Below are positions 62,301 through 64,000 of a stretch of DNA of 64,000 nt, in pieces. Made by a program: the position numbers and the translations under genes. Source of the DNA: Parasponia andersonii. Taxonomy: Eukaryota > Streptophyta > Magnoliopsida > Rosales > Cannabaceae. The stretch lies in the NCBI GenBank assembly GCA_002914805.1, contig JXTB01000198.1:97290-161289 (forward strand), given 5' to 3'. Each line of letters starts with the position of its first letter. The stretch's first letter is position 1. The notes beneath the pieces are model-generated. The model was not told where the DNA came from and ran no database searches. It saw only the letters and a program-made list of their open reading frames with translations.

Positions 62301-63001
62301 AACTCTTTCATAATTTTTTGTTTTCACTAGAAATGTTATACTCTGATTTATATTTGATCAGGTTTGTCGCAAATATTTATAGTCTACATGAGTAATAGAA
62401 TGCATATATTTACCGACTCCATGAGTCATGAAAACCAGTTTTCCTCCGAAGTACATACATTTATACCTCACCAAGATAATAATAATTCACTGGAAACAAA
62501 ACCTTGTAAATGATCTGCGTTTTTGGAATACTTAATACATAACATTCGGCATATGCATAAATGACTATCTGCACGTATGCGTGTACTCTCTTTCTATACT
62601 CTTCAAATTCATTGCATTGCCAAGTATTTAGACTTGTTGGCGAAAAGAATGTCCATTTATAGATTATCAGCATGTTATATCTAAGATGCATGATAATGCG
62701 AATGCCAATGATCGGTGAAGGTCACTCGACTTAGTCTGAATTTAAACCAAAACAACAAAAAGGTACTCGAAAGCCTTCAAGATGACTTATTTTGGCAGGT
62801 TGCTGAGTTTCTTATAAAGACATTTTCCGTTTTGCTATTTGCTAAAAGAAGATTATATTTCCATCCTCAATAGAAGATAGACATAGATGTTCAAATATTC
62901 ATGCCAAGCACGCAAAAGAGAGCAACAAAATAGTAAAATAGTTTCATACTGTCATGTAAAAACATATCTTTTCCTCCTCAAATTGTGACTGCTCTAGAGA
63001 T
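59396..63001. other. Intergenic spacer, no gene recognised
   Basis: AT-rich, with T-runs (60511-60524, 60764-60778, 61024-61040) and a CT tract (61454-61480). The open frames at 60480-60850 and 62100-62691 have no recognisable domain. No RNA gene was seen. Confidence 0.45.
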
Positions 63002-64000
63002 CTAGATAAGCGAGTTGGTTGAGCATGTTTCCTCCCTTGACTGAAACAAGACCCCTCTGAAAAAAATCGGCATAAGACGGCCCGGTACCACAGCCCCATG
63101 AATGGGAAGTCTTCTGATCTTTTGGGTAGAAAGGTTGTAGGATAAAATTCCTCCATCTCTAGTATCCATTACGAGCTCGTCATCGTTCCAAAATGCCACA
63201 GGGGAGTGAATCGCTATTAGTGGCCCTAACTGTTAGATGTTTGATCCAAGGAGTAACACCTTCATCAGCACCAAAGATGTCAAGCATAACCCACTTCTCG
63301 AAAGATGTCGAAAACCATGAGTTTTGAGCTGAGAAGAACAACACAAGTGATTCATTCCACACAGCTAGACTCCTCCATTCCGCGCCAAACCTCTGAACCT
63401 CATCAGGTAATGGTATTCTCTGAAATCTCTCGTCACACATATCAAATGAAAGAATCATATCATTGTAATATGGTAACGCATTGATCCACCAGTAGTAAAC
63501 ACCTCTAAGGTACACCCCCTTGCGACGACCCCTATAATATCGAACTTTCGTATCCATCTTGATCTCCCTCCAAGAATCAGTTCCCAGAGAGTACACCTGA
63601 GCTCTAGACGCCATATTAGATCCCACACCATAATCAGCACCATTCAAAATCCTAACAAACTTGTAATCATTAGCCTTAGGATCATAGCCAAATCCGAACT
63701 CAGCCGATGCGAAGTGTGTAGGTAGGCAAGGCGCAGAAATGAGCTTGAATTCTCTGAGAGATGGATTGCACAAAAAGATTGTATCTTTATGCTCAGGAAA
63801 ACAATCAACTAGGCAAATGAGTCCACTACAGTGAGAACCTACTAGAGTGGGAAGGAGCCGAAATCTTCACCACTGGGAATAAGTGGCATATTGAGCTCTT
63901 CAAGGACACAAGGAATTTGGTCATTGTTATCATCATCATCATCTCTGTCAAAGATAGTGACCAAAGATAGAACTTGTTTGTCGTGACGATGATCCTCGCT
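63002..64000 (-). pseudogene. F-box protein with FBA-type associated domain, broken and incomplete at the window edge
   Basis: The minus-strand translation shows the F-box-associated (FBA_1) pattern: FLCNPSLREFKLI, FGFGYDPKANDYKFVRI, AQVYSLGTDSWREIKMD, GVYLRGVYYWWI, ILSFDMCDERFQRIPLPDE, LAVWNESLVLFF and, further on, VAFWNDDELVMDTRDGGILS and YNLSTQKIRRLPIHG. Such proteins are substrate receptors of SCF ubiquitin ligases. The N-terminal F-box lies beyond 64000. Two one-base frame changes are visible: one near 63227 (an extra A in GTTAGGG compared with the expected TVGPLIAI) and one near 63851 (a base short between GEDFGS and PTLVGSH). Without them the domain order is normal. It is either a pseudogene or carries sequencing errors. 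It resembles the large SFB/CPR1-like group common in rosids. Confidence 0.8.

Overview
This 64 kb window is nuclear DNA from a flowering plant, most likely a rosid eudicot. The host genes have short exons separated by AT-rich introns with GT..AG borders. They belong to plant families: a MIKC*-type MADS-box gene, an alpha-expansin, a RING-H2 protein, a METTL7-like methyltransferase, an endosulfine-type phosphoprotein and an F-box gene. LTR retrotransposons, a hAT transposon and small inverted-repeat elements fill much of the rest. I cannot name the species from the sequence.

Layout. 1-6535: decayed hAT DNA transposon (transposase on the minus strand), split by a 2.2 kb solo LTR at 3770-5971. 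6536-8144: AT-rich spacer with a local tandem duplication. 8145-12700: MADS-box gene on the plus strand, ten short coding exons plus a final one of three codons and the stop. 13900-15190: small inverted-repeat element. 16700-18600: alpha-expansin on the minus strand. 18600-23011: spacer. 23012-38407: old nested Ty3/Gypsy retrotransposon of the Tat (Retand/Ogre) type. Its own gag-pol is on the minus strand and an additional antisense coding region is on the plus strand. It was later hit by two further LTR elements, now reduced to solo LTRs (29060-31179, which contains a 993-base sequencing gap, and 35065-37144). 38408-49725: AT-rich spacer with a Copia-type solo LTR and a MITE-like element. 49726-53270: RING-H2 gene, minus. 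54915-56678: methyltransferase, minus. 57153-59390: endosulfine-like gene, minus. 59390-62990: spacer. 63002-64000: broken F-box gene, minus, running off the window.

The host genes do not form a pathway, but their order is informative. From memory of Arabidopsis locus numbers, the endosulfine gene, the METTL7-like methyltransferases, EXPA1 and the MIKC* gene AGL94 lie side by side on chromosome 1 (about At1g69510 to At1g69540). The window looks like the same ancestral block, pulled apart by retrotransposon insertions between the expansin and the RING gene.

I found no tRNA, rRNA, CRISPR array or obviously new multi-gene system. The observations most worth a second look are the antisense coding region with its own promoter-like leader inside the Tat element, the three solo LTRs with perfect 5-bp target duplications, the RING gene whose expected start codon reads ACG, and the MADS gene with 16- and 19-nt exons.
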